Of a stretch of 52,616 nucleotides of DNA, positions 1 to 8,519 are shown in pieces. Below the pieces are notes generated by a model. That model made no database searches. It worked only from the letters and a program-made list of their open reading frames with translations, and was not told the DNA's origin. The first letter of the stretch is position 1; every line of letters starts with the position of its first letter. The stretch spans positions 1-52,616 of the forward strand of contig NZ_CAMCEC010000018.1 of the NCBI RefSeq assembly GCF_945873775.1. Reading direction: 5' to 3'. This stretch comes from an uncultured Treponema sp. (GTDB taxonomy: Bacteria > Spirochaetota > Spirochaetia > Treponematales > Treponemataceae). The translations under genes and the position numbers were made by a program.

Positions 1-55
1 TGAGAACTGAGAACTGAGAACTGAGAACTGAGAACTGAGAACTGAGAACTGAGAA
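1..55. repeat. Heptamer tandem repeat (TGAGAAC)n
   Basis: Seven full copies of TGAGAAC and a partial eighth run from the first base of the window, so the array may extend to the left. No coding frame covers it. A 7-bp unit changes frame with copy number, which makes it a plausible variable-number locus. Confidence 0.9.
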
Positions 56-141
56 GATTATGGGCATTAATTCTCCTGTGTCAAGTAATTAACTACACTA
101 GTTTATTATAGATTCATTTTACAAATAAATCCAGTCATTAA

Positions 142-234
142 TGTCATTATCGGGCTTGCACCTGCGATGTTTCTGAAGGAAGCCCGATAATGACAACCGC
201 TGCAAGATTGCCAGAACCATGCCCAGCAATGACA
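142..234 (+). repeat. Two-hairpin palindromic repeat element, copy A
   Basis: Hairpin 1 is a perfect 16-bp inverted repeat, TGTCATTATCGGGCTT at 142-157 against its complement at 180-195. A second imperfect hairpin spans 205-234, from AGATTGCC to GCAATGACA. The whole unit is bounded by TGTCATT and AATGACA. A second copy lies at 42202-42276 on the other strand with the same order of parts, so this is a dispersed REP- or MITE-like element. It encodes no protein. Nothing else is visible between the heptamer array and the hslO terminators. Confidence 0.75.
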
Positions 235-242
235 ATGCAATA

Positions 243-276
243 AAAAACACGCCGAGTTTTCTAAAATTCTCGGCGT
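243..276 (-). terminator. Rho-independent terminator for hslO
   Basis: On the minus strand an 8-bp stem ACGCCGAG/CTCGGCGT (249-256 with 269-276) is followed by a T-rich run. It lies about 55 bases past the hslO stop. Confidence 0.75.
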
Positions 277-304
277 AAAATTTAAAAAGCACGGCGTATT
301 TTTA

Positions 305-326
305 AAAAATTCTCGCCGAGAATTTT
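305..326 (-). terminator. Second, hslO-proximal hairpin with T run
   Basis: Read on the minus strand, AAAAATTCT-CGGCG-AGAATTTTT is an AT-rich stem followed by T residues directly after the hslO stop. It probably acts in tandem with the stronger hairpin at 243-276. Confidence 0.5.
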
Positions 327-329
327 TGA

Positions 330-1292
330 TTAAATCTCGCTTACAGGGATTTTGTAGACGCTTCCGCAGTTGCGGCAGACAATTTCAAGCGGGTCAGGGT
401 CGTTTTGTCTTATGTCGGCAAGCTCATTCTTTGGAAGAGTCTTTAAGTAGCCGATATATTTTTCCTTGCTGCACGGACAGTCAAAAATAATGTCGCGCTC
501 AACTGCAATCGCAGGCTCAAACTCGCGGAAAAGCCCATGAACAATGTCTTCTGTCTTGCCTTTTTCAGAAAACCATTTTCCAAGCGAAGGACAGGCAGAA
601 AAAGCGTTTTCAATTTTTTCTATAAGCTCTTCGTCAACTTTCTGGTCTGCGCCGCTTGGTGTATTCGAGCCAGCCTCTTTTGTTCCGCCAGTTTCAGGCA
701 TAACCTGCACAAACATTCCGCCCGCGCCCATCACACGTCCGTTTTTGTCCATAAAAATGCTTGTGTTGAACGCCGTGCGAATCTGGTCAGACTGCTGAAA
801 AAACCAAGCCAAATCCTTGGTGATATTTTTATAAAGAATTTCCACAGAACTGGTTTGCGGAGCTTTGTCGCCCGGATGAATTTTTGACATTGTCATTGTT
901 CCGTCCCCAAGAAAAGGGCTTAAATCCCAGCTTTCCAAAGGCTTTTCAACAGGAATATGGTTTTCATACAAAAATCCGCGCACATAGCCGGAAGAATCAG
1001 CTTCAACAGAAAAACCTTTTGCAGGGCCGTTTGTGTCATAATGCCAAGTAAGATGCTCTTTTCCTTTCATCGTGGGAATCATAAGAGCGGCACAGATTGA
1101 AGCCTGTCCCAAAACCATTGTCTCAAGAATTCCAAGGTTATGCTGAGCGCGAAGCTGATTTACAAAACGCGTTCCATGAAAAAGCGCGCCTCTTGCCCGT
1201 CCGTCCGCCATGACAAAAATAGAAAGTCCGTCCTTTTCAAGTGAATCAATATGGCTGTTCAGCTCGTTATCGTTTATCTGTGCTTTTATCAT
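330..1292 (-). CDS. hslO: Hsp33 family redox-regulated chaperone
   Basis: Hsp33 is a cytoplasmic holdase chaperone activated when its C-terminal zinc centre is oxidised. The four zinc cysteines are visible as CPC near residues 272-274 and CRNC near 306-309, with the N-terminal fold upstream. Length, 320 residues, is slightly above the usual 290-300. The reading frame also has an ATG at 1301, but that codon overlaps a -10-like TATTAT box (1300-1305). The ATG at 1292 lies 7 bases past the box, and no Shine-Dalgarno precedes either, so I place the start at 1292 as a probable leaderless mRNA. It is monocistronic, divergent from the gene at 1395 and followed by two terminators. The family assignment is firm; the start is inferred. 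Confidence 0.93.
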   Translation of the reverse strand: MIKAQINDNELNSHIDSLEKDGLSIFVMADGRARGALFHGTRFVNQLRAQHNLGILETMVLGQASICAALMIPTMKGKEHLTWHYDTNGPAKGFSVEADSSGYVRGFLYENHIPVEKPLESWDLSPFLGDGTMTMSKIHPGDKAPQTSSVEILYKNITKDLAWFFQQSDQIRTAFNTSIFMDKNGRVMGAGGMFVQVMPETGGTKEAGSNTPSGADQKVDEELIEKIENAFSACPSLGKWFSEKGKTEDIVHGLFREFEPAIAVERDIIFDCPCSKEKYIGYLKTLPKNELADIRQNDPDPLEIVCRNCGSVYKIPVSEI

Positions 1293-1299
1293 GCCATAC

Positions 1300-1328
1300 A
1301 TAATAGTAAGAAATAAAATTTATGTAAA
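1300..1328 (-). promoter_or_regulatory. hslO promoter, leaderless type
   Basis: On the minus strand a -35-like TTTACA (1323-1328) and a -10-like TATTAT (1300-1305) are separated by 17 bases. The -10 ends 7 bases before ATG 1292, so the expected +1 is the start codon itself. Confidence 0.6.
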
Positions 1329-1356
1329 CTTAAATCGGCGGCAATTATTTTATGAA

Positions 1357-1385
1357 TTGAACTGACGGCGCATTTGCATTAAAAT
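1357..1385 (+). promoter_or_regulatory. Promoter of the HEXXH-protein operon
   Basis: TTGAAC (1357-1362), a 17-base spacer and TAAAAT (1380-1385) stand 9 bases before ATG 1395. The predicted 5' leader is only about 2-3 bases. Confidence 0.6.
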
Positions 1386-1394
1386 GCAAGGTCT

Positions 1395-2204
1395 ATGGAC
1401 AACGAATCAATTAAAAATATGCTTTTGGACATTCAGCCTTCAAACCTTGAATTCACTGTAACAATGACAGGCAAGGAAAGCAGCCGGGTAAACGGACTTT
1501 ACAAGCCGGAAACAAGGGAAATCCTTCTTCACAACAAAAATTTCAAGACAGAAAACGAGCTTGTCTACACGGCAATCCACGAATATACGCACCACCTTAT
1601 AAACGAAGAGCAGATAGAGCTTTCAGGCGGAAAAAATCCACCTATAAAATCAAAAAGCCACACAAACTATTTCTGGGCAAAATTCCATGCGCTTTTGGAC
1701 ATTGCGGAAGAAAAAAATTACTACAAGCTGGACGTTTCTCTTTCCCCGGAACTTGAGCAGCTAACAAAAGAAATCCGTGAAAAATATATTGAACCAAACG
1801 GACACATAATGCATGAACTCGGAAGAAGCCTTGTAAAAGCACATGCGCTTTGCGAGCAGGCAAATATCCGCTACGAAGATTATTTGGATAGAATTCTTCA
1901 GATTCCGCGGACAACGGCAAAGAGCGCTTCAAAAGTTGGCTTGCTCCCGGACGAAGATTCGGCTCTTGGATTCGACAACATGAAAATTGTAGCGGGCTGC
2001 AAAAAGCCTGGTGAAAAAGCAAAAGCAGTAGAAGCAATCAAAAGCGGAAAAAGCCCAGACAGCGTAATTGCCATGATGAAGAAAAAGGCAAAAGAAATCG
2101 ATCCAAAAGAAAAACTTGAAAAAGAACGCGACAGGCTTACAAAGACAATAAACGAGCTTACCCACCGCTTGGAATTTGTGGAGGAAAGTCTTGCAAATCT
2201 CTAA
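1395..2204 (+). CDS. Putative zinc metallopeptidase-like protein (HEXXH), coiled-coil C-terminus
   Basis: I do not recognise a named family. Residues 62-66 form HEYTH, a classic HEXXH zinc motif, followed 22 residues on by H89 in an HTNYFW context. This resembles the HExxH...HxxxF arrangement of SprT/WLM-like peptidases, so zinc binding is a reasonable inference. The second half has no obvious catalytic motif, and residues about 237-268 are charged and heptad-like, suggesting a coiled coil. No signal peptide or membrane segment is visible, so it is probably cytoplasmic. It heads an operon with an exported protein, rsmG and an M48 protease. The next gene's ribosome-binding site and TTG start lie inside its last codons. 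A non-enzymatic role cannot be excluded. Confidence 0.8.
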   Translation: MDNESIKNMLLDIQPSNLEFTVTMTGKESSRVNGLYKPETREILLHNKNFKTENELVYTAIHEYTHHLINEEQIELSGGKNPPIKSKSHTNYFWAKFHALLDIAEEKNYYKLDVSLSPELEQLTKEIREKYIEPNGHIMHELGRSLVKAHALCEQANIRYEDYLDRILQIPRTTAKSASKVGLLPDEDSALGFDNMKIVAGCKKPGEKAKAVEAIKSGKSPDSVIAMMKKKAKEIDPKEKLEKERDRLTKTINELTHRLEFVEESLANL

Positions 2205-3081
2205 AAAAAGCATTGTTCTTGCTTTGTCCATAGCCACACTTTTCAATGCAAGCGCGCAAAGCACACCGTTCAGTTCCATTACATCTCCTTCCATGCCAAC
2301 AGTTTCTTCCCCGGAAATTGGCAACGGCTTTTATTCTCCCGGCTCAGTTTTAAAGCCTGAATACAGCAAAAACGCAAGCCAAAATAATTCAAGCCAATCA
2401 GAAAAAACAAAAGCGGAAAATAAAAACGCAGAATCTTCAAATGCAAAAAGCGAAATGCAAAAGAAAATTTTATCCGCACTGAGCGCAAAAGATATTTCAC
2501 TTTTAAATGAGAAGGGATTTTCCAGCGACATAAATTCCATGATATTTTCACTTTCATCATCAGATAATTCGCAGGAAACAAAAATTCTTCTAAATAAAAT
2601 TCTTGCTGAAATAGAAAAAATCAAAGACAAATCCAGCCAAGACAACAGCAAAAAAACTGACGAAGTTTCAGCCGCTCCTGCAAAAGAAGAAAAACTGCCA
2701 GAAAAAGCAAAGGCAAGGCTTCTTAGGTTCAGCGTAAACGGCTACGACATTTTAAGAACCTGCCGCAAAATTTATATTTCGGAAGTGCAGCTGGACGGAA
2801 CATTTTTAATTACAGGCGACAGAGTTTATTCAAGCGACGGAAAAAACAGAACAGAAACTTTCCATATTTTATTTAAAACTTCTCCAAACGAAAACGGAAC
2901 TTTAAATTACAAAGCCGCAGCAAATGTAACGCAAGACTACCTGAATGAAAATTCATTTTTATATCAGCTTTCCAAATTTGAAAGTCTTCCTGCAATGCGG
3001 GTTGGAAACCTTGTTTCAATGCGCACAGAAGATCCAAACTGGAAACTGGAACTTTTAATTGATCTTGGAGAACAAGCGTGA
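2191..3081 (+). CDS. Exported protein of unknown function
   Basis: Not recognised. The start is taken as TTG 2191 because GGAGG lies 6 bases before it; an earlier in-frame TTG at 2176 would read through that site. From 2191 the protein is 296 residues and begins with a good signal peptide: two lysines, a hydrophobic core, then NASA-QS as the likely cleavage site. Residues about 40-180 are rich in Ser, Lys, Asn and Glu and of low complexity. The C-terminal ~110 residues look like a compact beta-rich domain. There is no lipobox cysteine, so a periplasmic location is inferred. It overlaps the upstream gene by 14 bases and rsmG by 4 bases, so translation is probably coupled. Confidence 0.8.
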   Translation: MQISKKSIVLALSIATLFNASAQSTPFSSITSPSMPTVSSPEIGNGFYSPGSVLKPEYSKNASQNNSSQSEKTKAENKNAESSNAKSEMQKKILSALSAKDISLLNEKGFSSDINSMIFSLSSSDNSQETKILLNKILAEIEKIKDKSSQDNSKKTDEVSAAPAKEEKLPEKAKARLLRFSVNGYDILRTCRKIYISEVQLDGTFLITGDRVYSSDGKNRTETFHILFKTSPNENGTLNYKAAANVTQDYLNENSFLYQLSKFESLPAMRVGNLVSMRTEDPNWKLELLIDLGEQA

Positions 3082-3740
3082 ACGAAAAACTTAATGAAGG
3101 TTTAAAAAAACTAGGATTGGAATTTTCGCAAAATCAAATCAGCCAAATTGAAACTTATATTTCATGCGTTCTTGAATTCAACAAAACTTACAATCTTATG
3201 AAAGCGGATTCGGCAGATGAGCTTACGGTAAACCACATTCTTGACAGCCTTGCGGCGGCTCCTAGCATTGCGTCTATTATCAAAAAAATTCAAGAGAAAA
3301 AAAACATTGCATCTCTTCAAATTGCGGACATAGGCTCTGGCGGCGGATGTCCTGGAATTCCTTTGGCGGTGGCGTTTCCTGAGCAAAATTTTATGCTTGT
3401 TGAGCGCATGGAAAAAAGATGCGGATTCTTGGAAAGCGCAGTTTGCAAAATGAATCTTTCAAATGTAAAAGTAAACTGCATTCAGGCTGATTTAATAAAG
3501 CCGGAATCATTTGACATTGAAGTGTTCCGCGCGTTTCATCCGTTTGACTCAAAAAATACAAAGCTGCTTTTAAGAATGCTAAAGAAAGGCGGAATTCTTG
3601 CGGCATACAAAGCAAGGACAGAAAAAATTTCTGCGGAAATGGAATCTATAAAATTCCTTGTTCCGTCGTATAAAAAAATAAAACTGGAAGTTCCTTTTCT
3701 GGAAGATCATGAAAGAAATCTTGTTGTGGTGGAAAAATGA
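3078..3740 (+). CDS. rsmG: 16S rRNA (guanine527-N7)-methyltransferase RsmG
   Basis: RsmG (GidB) methylates G527 of 16S rRNA using S-adenosylmethionine. The SAM-binding glycine-rich loop is seen as IADIGSGGGCPGIP near residues 82-95, followed by the acidic VERMEKRCGFLE strand typical of the family. At 220 residues it has the normal length. The start is GTG 3078, overlapping the previous stop as GTGA, with GGAG 7 bases upstream. It is the third gene of a four-gene operon and overlaps the next start as ATGA. Loss of RsmG gives low-level streptomycin resistance in other bacteria. Confidence 0.93.
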   Translation: MNEKLNEGLKKLGLEFSQNQISQIETYISCVLEFNKTYNLMKADSADELTVNHILDSLAAAPSIASIIKKIQEKKNIASLQIADIGSGGGCPGIPLAVAFPEQNFMLVERMEKRCGFLESAVCKMNLSNVKVNCIQADLIKPESFDIEVFRAFHPFDSKNTKLLLRMLKKGGILAAYKARTEKISAEMESIKFLVPSYKKIKLEVPFLEDHERNLVVVEK

Positions 3741-5005
3741 TTTTTAATTCGTCTGTTTTTTTTATTTTGTTTTTAGCGGGAACTGTTTTTGATTTTGCAT
3801 TAAATCAGTTTCTTGAAACTTCGGATTTCTTTTTCAGAAAAAAGCACGGAAAACAAATTCCAGAACGGCTAAAAAATTTTGTAAATGCCCAGGAACTAGA
3901 AAAAACCTGCGCCTATGAAGACGCAAAATATTTTGTTTGGATTCCTTCAAACATCCTGAATTTTATTCTAAAGCTTGTTCTTGTTCTGTCGGGATTCTAT
4001 GTTTTCCTTTATGAAGGATTCTACAGTTTTACAACAAATGTTTTTGCAACAGTGATTCTTTTTTCTATTGTTTCTGGAATTCCGTCTTTTATTTTAAATC
4101 TGCCGTTTTCACTTTACAGAGAATTCCGCATAGAAAAAAAGTTTGGATTCAGCAATATGAATTTAAAAATGTGGATTCTGGATTTTATAAAATCTACAGT
4201 TTTATCTGCAATCATAGCAATTCCAATTTTGTGCGCCGCAGTTGCCCTTATAGTCTGCTTTAACAAAATCTGGTGGCTTTTGTTTGCTATAGTTTACCTT
4301 GCATTTTCACTTGGAATAAGCTACATATATCCAGTTCTGATTGCGCCGATTTTCAACAAATTTTCTCCTCTTGAAGAAGGCGAAATAAAAGAGCGGATTG
4401 AAAAACTTTTTGCAAAAACTGGATTCAAGACTTCTGGAATTTTTACAATGGACGCTTCAAGGCGAAGCAACCACAGCAATGCGTATTTTACAGGCTTTGG
4501 GAAAAATAAAAGAATCGTTTTGTACGACACGCTATTAAAGCAGCTTGAGCCTTCAGAAATTGAAGCGGTTCTTGGACATGAACTTGGACACTGCAAAAAG
4601 CATCACATTGCAAAAAGAATGATTGTTATGATTCCACTTGTATTTGTTTCGCTGCTGGCGGCAAGTTTAATTGCAAAACTTCCTGCTCTTTATTCTGCAT
4701 TCGGATATGAGCCGCTCAACAATGTCGCGCCTTACATTCAGCCTTTGGGACTTTTGTTTATCGGATTAGTCTTTGAAGGCTACGGAAATATTGTTTCGCT
4801 TGTTTCTAATTTCTTTAGCAGAAAAGACGAATTTCAGGCAGACGCTTATTCAAAAGAAATGTGCGGAACATCCCAGCCGTTAATAAGCGCGCTTATAAAG
4901 CTGAACAAAGAAAATCTTTCTGAACTTGAGCCGCCAAAGATTTATTCAATGTTCAACTACAGCCATCCGCCTTTAATGGAAAGAATAAAAGCTTTGGAAA
5001 ACTAG
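3737..5005 (+). CDS. M48 family membrane metalloprotease (Ste24/CAAX protease type)
   Basis: This is an integral-membrane zinc protease of the M48 family. An N-terminal hydrophobic region with several helices (residues ~1-20, 70-125 and 150-195) is followed by the catalytic HELGH at 281-285; the third zinc ligand is probably E365 in the DEFQAD motif. The overall pattern and 422-residue length match Ste24-like CAAX proteases. As bacteria lack prenylated CAAX proteins of the yeast type, a membrane quality-control role is more likely. The ATG overlaps the rsmG stop as ATGA. The stop codon shares the palindrome CTAG at 5002-5005 with the stop of the converging gene, so the two genes overlap tail to tail by 4 bases with no room for a terminator. 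Confidence 0.88.
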   Translation: MIFNSSVFFILFLAGTVFDFALNQFLETSDFFFRKKHGKQIPERLKNFVNAQELEKTCAYEDAKYFVWIPSNILNFILKLVLVLSGFYVFLYEGFYSFTTNVFATVILFSIVSGIPSFILNLPFSLYREFRIEKKFGFSNMNLKMWILDFIKSTVLSAIIAIPILCAAVALIVCFNKIWWLLFAIVYLAFSLGISYIYPVLIAPIFNKFSPLEEGEIKERIEKLFAKTGFKTSGIFTMDASRRSNHSNAYFTGFGKNKRIVLYDTLLKQLEPSEIEAVLGHELGHCKKHHIAKRMIVMIPLVFVSLLAASLIAKLPALYSAFGYEPLNNVAPYIQPLGLLFIGLVFEGYGNIVSLVSNFFSRKDEFQADAYSKEMCGTSQPLISALIKLNKENLSELEPPKIYSMFNYSHPPLMERIKALEN

Positions 5006-6906
5006 GCTTTGCGAGAAAGGAACAAAACTGAAGCTGCAAAAAATATAAGCACATAAAAAGCCGCAGCAGCAAAAACAGCGTTTGTTCCTAAAAGTCCGAC
5101 CAAAACATAGCTAAGCATATTGAAAAAATAAAGCGCAATGTTAAAGGCAACAACCATCATAAAGCCCAAAACAGGAATAAGAAGAGTCCACTTGAATTTA
5201 AAAATTTCATCTGGATTCTCGATTCTGTAGTTCCAGCCAATGCAAGCGCAAAAAACAAACATTATCAGCATTATAAAAGGAAAAGTTCCTCGCTGAACAA
5301 GATTCTGCGCAAAAACTTCCTGCGAAAAACCATATCCAGACGCTCTAGGCAAAAGCTTAAATAAAACAGGAAGAGGCATTTCCTTAGCCCCGCAAGCCGC
5401 CGCATTTATAAGATTGAAATCAGAAAACTGCATTGGCAAAACCATTGACGAAGCTTTCTTTATGTTCAAAGGAATTCTTTTTGCGGAATGTTCTTTTTTC
5501 TGCGGATTTTCAATTCCAAGATTCTGCGCGTCAAGCTCTGAAAGTCCTGTAGGCTCATAAGAATAAACTGGGCGCGAAACCAAGCCTTCCGTATTTCGGT
5601 CTACAGACTGAAGGATAACAAACGGAACATATTCCCACTTTTTTTCAATTCCCAAAAGCGCAAGATTTTCTTCGCCAAATTCAGAAACTGGCTGGGCAAC
5701 AGCTTTTGCAAACGGAACAAAAAATGAATAGGCAAATTTTCCGTTTTCATTGTAATGCACAACATTGAAATTTTCCATGTAGCGGACAAGGCTGCCTTCT
5801 TTTTTTATGTCCATCGCATTCGAAATATAAAAAATATTTTTTGATCCGTCAGGATAATCAAGTGAAAAATAAACTTTATGGCTGTCGGAAAGCTCTTCTA
5901 TGTATTTTGTTTCGTCAAAAAAGAAATATTGATTTTCCAAATCTTCTTCCGAAAGCGCAAGAAATTTTTTTACATCAGGATCATCAGCAGCCTGAGCATA
6001 ATTGTTTTTTAAGCCAAGAAAAGTGTAATATGCCTTTAAAAAATCTCCGCGGGAAAAAGCAATGTATCCGTCTTTTTTTATTTTGTAATAATTCCGCTCA
6101 GCAGAATTGTCAAATTCAACTGGAAGGCTCAGCATTTTCCAGGCATAGTTTGATTTTTCAACTGCCGCATCAAGATTTGTATTTTTTCCGTCGCAAGCTT
6201 CAACTGCAAGACTCGCCCAATAATGAGCGTCAAACCACTGTTTTTTTTGCGCCGCAGAATCAGACTTTTCCAAGAGCTCAAGAATTGTGTGGCCTTTATC
6301 TTTTATGTGAAGCGGCTTTTGCACTTTTTCTGCAGCAGGCGCATTTTTCTTTCCATGCATTTCATTGTCAATAAGAAGATCAACAGAATCTTCTGCAAGC
6401 TTTAAAACTCTTTTTGCATCCGTGTCTTTTGGCGAAATTTCCACTGCTTTTTTTGCATATTGAAGCGCAAGAATCGGCTGGTTCTGCTCCAAAAAATGTC
6501 CGGCAATAGAAATCGCATCCGCAAAATCCGACGGAGCTTCTTTTATAAAATCAATTTTACGTTTTGCAGACGGCTTGAAAATTTCTTCATTAAGCGAAAG
6601 AAAAAGAATAAACGCAAGCGACGAAAACAAAACAAGCTTGAACCTTGAAAACATTGCAGGAGAAAACCTTGAGCGGCTGTTTCCCGTTTTTTTCTGCCAA
6701 AGAACCGCGCAAGAAACTGTAAATCCGCTTAAAAGAATTCCCGGAAGGCAAACTAAAAAAATATAAAGTCCGTAATAAAACACAAACGATTTTTCTGTGC
6801 CGGCTATCAAAGATTCAGGACGCGGAATAAAAAAAACAGAAATCAAAAGGCAAAGAGCAAAAATAATTGCCGTATATATTCCAGTAATAAAAATAACTTT
6901 TTTCAT
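5002..6906 (-). CDS. Large membrane protein with 3+3 TM helices and a TPR-like middle
   Basis: Not recognised. Three hydrophobic segments lie in the first ~110 residues and three more in the last ~100. Between them is a soluble region of about 420 residues. Its first part (residues ~129-175 and again ~205-300) has alternating small and aromatic residues typical of tetratricopeptide helices, for example LALQYAKKAVEISPKD. The start overlaps the stop of the upstream gene by 4 bases, so the pair is a two-gene operon. Both proteins share a TM-soluble-TM plan. This plan recalls LptF/LptG permeases, but I see no sequence match to them and treponemes generally lack LPS, so I leave the function open. 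Confidence 0.8.
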   Translation of the reverse strand: MKKVIFITGIYTAIIFALCLLISVFFIPRPESLIAGTEKSFVFYYGLYIFLVCLPGILLSGFTVSCAVLWQKKTGNSRSRFSPAMFSRFKLVLFSSLAFILFLSLNEEIFKPSAKRKIDFIKEAPSDFADAISIAGHFLEQNQPILALQYAKKAVEISPKDTDAKRVLKLAEDSVDLLIDNEMHGKKNAPAAEKVQKPLHIKDKGHTILELLEKSDSAAQKKQWFDAHYWASLAVEACDGKNTNLDAAVEKSNYAWKMLSLPVEFDNSAERNYYKIKKDGYIAFSRGDFLKAYYTFLGLKNNYAQAADDPDVKKFLALSEEDLENQYFFFDETKYIEELSDSHKVYFSLDYPDGSKNIFYISNAMDIKKEGSLVRYMENFNVVHYNENGKFAYSFFVPFAKAVAQPVSEFGEENLALLGIEKKWEYVPFVILQSVDRNTEGLVSRPVYSYEPTGLSELDAQNLGIENPQKKEHSAKRIPLNIKKASSMVLPMQFSDFNLINAAACGAKEMPLPVLFKLLPRASGYGFSQEVFAQNLVQRGTFPFIMLIMFVFCACIGWNYRIENPDEIFKFKWTLLIPVLGFMMVVAFNIALYFFNMLSYVLVGLLGTNAVFAAAAFYVLIFFAASVLFLSRKA

Positions 6907-7871
6907 AAGTCATCTCCGTAGTAAGCAGGCTCTGGTGAATTTTCTTTTACAAGTCTTGAAATCAACCACAAAACAAATGCCGCCGCAAAAACAAAAATAT
7001 TTAGAATGCAAACTAAAAGCGATTTTACCGGAACAGATTTTATCAGCGCTGGAATTTTCTGAAACAAAGAATCGTCTGCGCCCAAAATAAAAAAATTCAA
7101 AAAGAAAACAAAAATGTAGTCCATCAAAATAAAAAGCACATTTACAAGCCGCCAGGCAGAAATATTTTTTATCCAGACCACAGAACTAAAAGCCAATATA
7201 ATTGAAGAAAAAATTATCCAGGAAACAAAATTTTCAGAGCATCTTGAATATGAAGCCACTGTAAACTTTTGAAAATACTTTAAAATTTCCTTTAGAAGAA
7301 CCGGCATTTCAACTGTATTTTTTATAAGCGGATCTGAAAATTCATCTTGAAAAACAGCGGGCCTTTCCGAACTGAAAGTAAAAACGTTGCCATTTGATTT
7401 TGACCGGTCAATGCAAATTCCAGAAGCATTGTTTTCTGAATCAACTTCTGAATAATACAAAACATAACGGCTGTCTTGCGAAGCTCTAAAATATCCAGGC
7501 GAAAGAGAAACTGAAGTTTGCATTTCTTTATTTTTACAAACTGAAATTTCAAGTTTTTCTTTTAAAGCCGGAATAAAAAAAATCCAAAGGCACAAATGCA
7601 AAATCATGCAGACAAGAACCGAATACCAAGGAATTTCTTTATGCCGAATTAAATAGAAAGAAATGAAAACAGGACATAATGAAAGCACAGCCGGCAAAAC
7701 TTCAAAAATTCCCTGTAAAAAAAATCCTGAACTAAATGCAGAAAATTTCTGCCCCGCAACAAGAACTGTGCAAAGCGAATATGTCATATAAAGAAACGCG
7801 CCAGTGCAAAGACCAAGCATAACAATAGCGATGTAGGCGGCAAAAATTTTTATGGAACAAATAAATTTCAT
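6903..7871 (-). CDS. Membrane protein, partner of the TPR-like membrane protein
   Basis: Not recognised. About three hydrophobic helices occupy residues 5-110, a soluble segment spans ~115-210, and three helices follow to ~312. It is the first gene of a two-gene operon and overlaps the next gene by 4 bases, which suggests the two products act together, perhaps as a membrane complex. No Shine-Dalgarno is seen; a promoter at 7882-7910 ends 10 bases from the ATG. A Cys pair in the soluble part (SVCKN and SGICID) could form a disulphide if it faces the periplasm. Confidence 0.78.
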   Translation of the reverse strand: MKFICSIKIFAAYIAIVMLGLCTGAFLYMTYSLCTVLVAGQKFSAFSSGFFLQGIFEVLPAVLSLCPVFISFYLIRHKEIPWYSVLVCMILHLCLWIFFIPALKEKLEISVCKNKEMQTSVSLSPGYFRASQDSRYVLYYSEVDSENNASGICIDRSKSNGNVFTFSSERPAVFQDEFSDPLIKNTVEMPVLLKEILKYFQKFTVASYSRCSENFVSWIIFSSIILAFSSVVWIKNISAWRLVNVLFILMDYIFVFFLNFFILGADDSLFQKIPALIKSVPVKSLLVCILNIFVFAAAFVLWLISRLVKENSPEPAYYGDDL

Positions 7872-7881
7872 ATATATTTAG

Positions 7882-7910
7882 AGAATAACACGGATAACTG
7901 ATAAAATCAA
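7882..7910 (-). promoter_or_regulatory. Promoter of the two-gene membrane-protein operon
   Basis: Minus strand: TTGATT (7905-7910), a 17-base spacer, and TATTCT (7882-7887) with an extended TG one base upstream. The box ends 10 bases before ATG 7871, giving a leader of about 3-4 bases. Confidence 0.45.
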
Positions 7911-7928
7911 ACCAGAAGAGCTGTTATG

Positions 7929-8516
7929 TTAAATTTTAACGCGTCCCTGAAAACTTCTTGCCAATGTGAGCCGGTCCGCATATTCCAAGTCGCCGCCAGC
8001 CGGAAGTCCAGAAGCAAGCCGCGTAACAACAACTTGAGTATCCTGCAAAACTCGCTGTATAAAAAGAGCCGTTGTGTCGCCTTCCACAGTGGGATTCGTT
8101 GCAATAATAACTTCTTTTATAACACCAAGTTTTACACGCTCAAGCAGCTGGGAAATTCTAAGTTTGTCCGGCGTAATTCCTTCAAGAGGAGAAATAACTC
8201 CGCCCAAAACATGAAACAATCCGTGGAATTCGTGGGAACTTTCGATTGTTGCAACATCCTGTGGCTGCTCAACAACACAAAGAATTGTTTTATCTCTTGC
8301 AATGTCGGAACAAATAGGGCAGGGATCTTCTTCTGTCCAGGCGCCGCAAATGGAGCAGGGTTTTATTCTTTCCTGCAACGACAAAATTTGATTTGAAAAA
8401 CGAATATTAAAAGAGCTGTCGGTTTTTAAAAGATGGCTTGCAATTCTAGCTGCGGATTTTTTTCCGATTCCAGGAAGCCTTGAAAAACTTTCTGTCAACT
8501 CGTCAAGAGCGTTCAT
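7929..8516 (-). CDS. recR: Recombination mediator RecR
   Basis: RecR acts with RecO (and RecF) to load RecA at single-strand gaps. The N-terminal helix-hairpin-helix (residues ~8-30, FSRLPGIGKKSAARIA), the four-cysteine zinc motif CSICGAWTEEDPCPIC (near 57-72) and the Toprim segment (CVVEQPQDV onward) are all present. At 195 residues it is full length. Its ATG lies 3 bases after the ybaB stop. The tRNA-Gly, ybaB, recR order suggests one transcript; ybaB-recR adjacency is widely conserved. Confidence 0.95.
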   Translation of the reverse strand: MNALDELTESFSRLPGIGKKSAARIASHLLKTDSSFNIRFSNQILSLQERIKPCSICGAWTEEDPCPICSDIARDKTILCVVEQPQDVATIESSHEFHGLFHVLGGVISPLEGITPDKLRISQLLERVKLGVIKEVIIATNPTVEGDTTALFIQRVLQDTQVVVTRLASGLPAGGDLEYADRLTLARSFQGRVKI

Positions 8517-8519
8517 TTT

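Noticed and set aside
1-55. CRISPR array
   Set aside because: The repeat unit is 7 bases with no spacers; the 41-bp units at 42369-42450 also lack spacers and cas genes.
537-887. Plus-strand frames over hslO
   Set aside because: They are antisense to a well-supported gene and lack family motifs or ribosome-binding sites.
5002-7871. LptF/LptG identity for the two membrane proteins
   Set aside because: Only the helix layout is similar; no sequence motif supports it and treponemes generally lack LPS.
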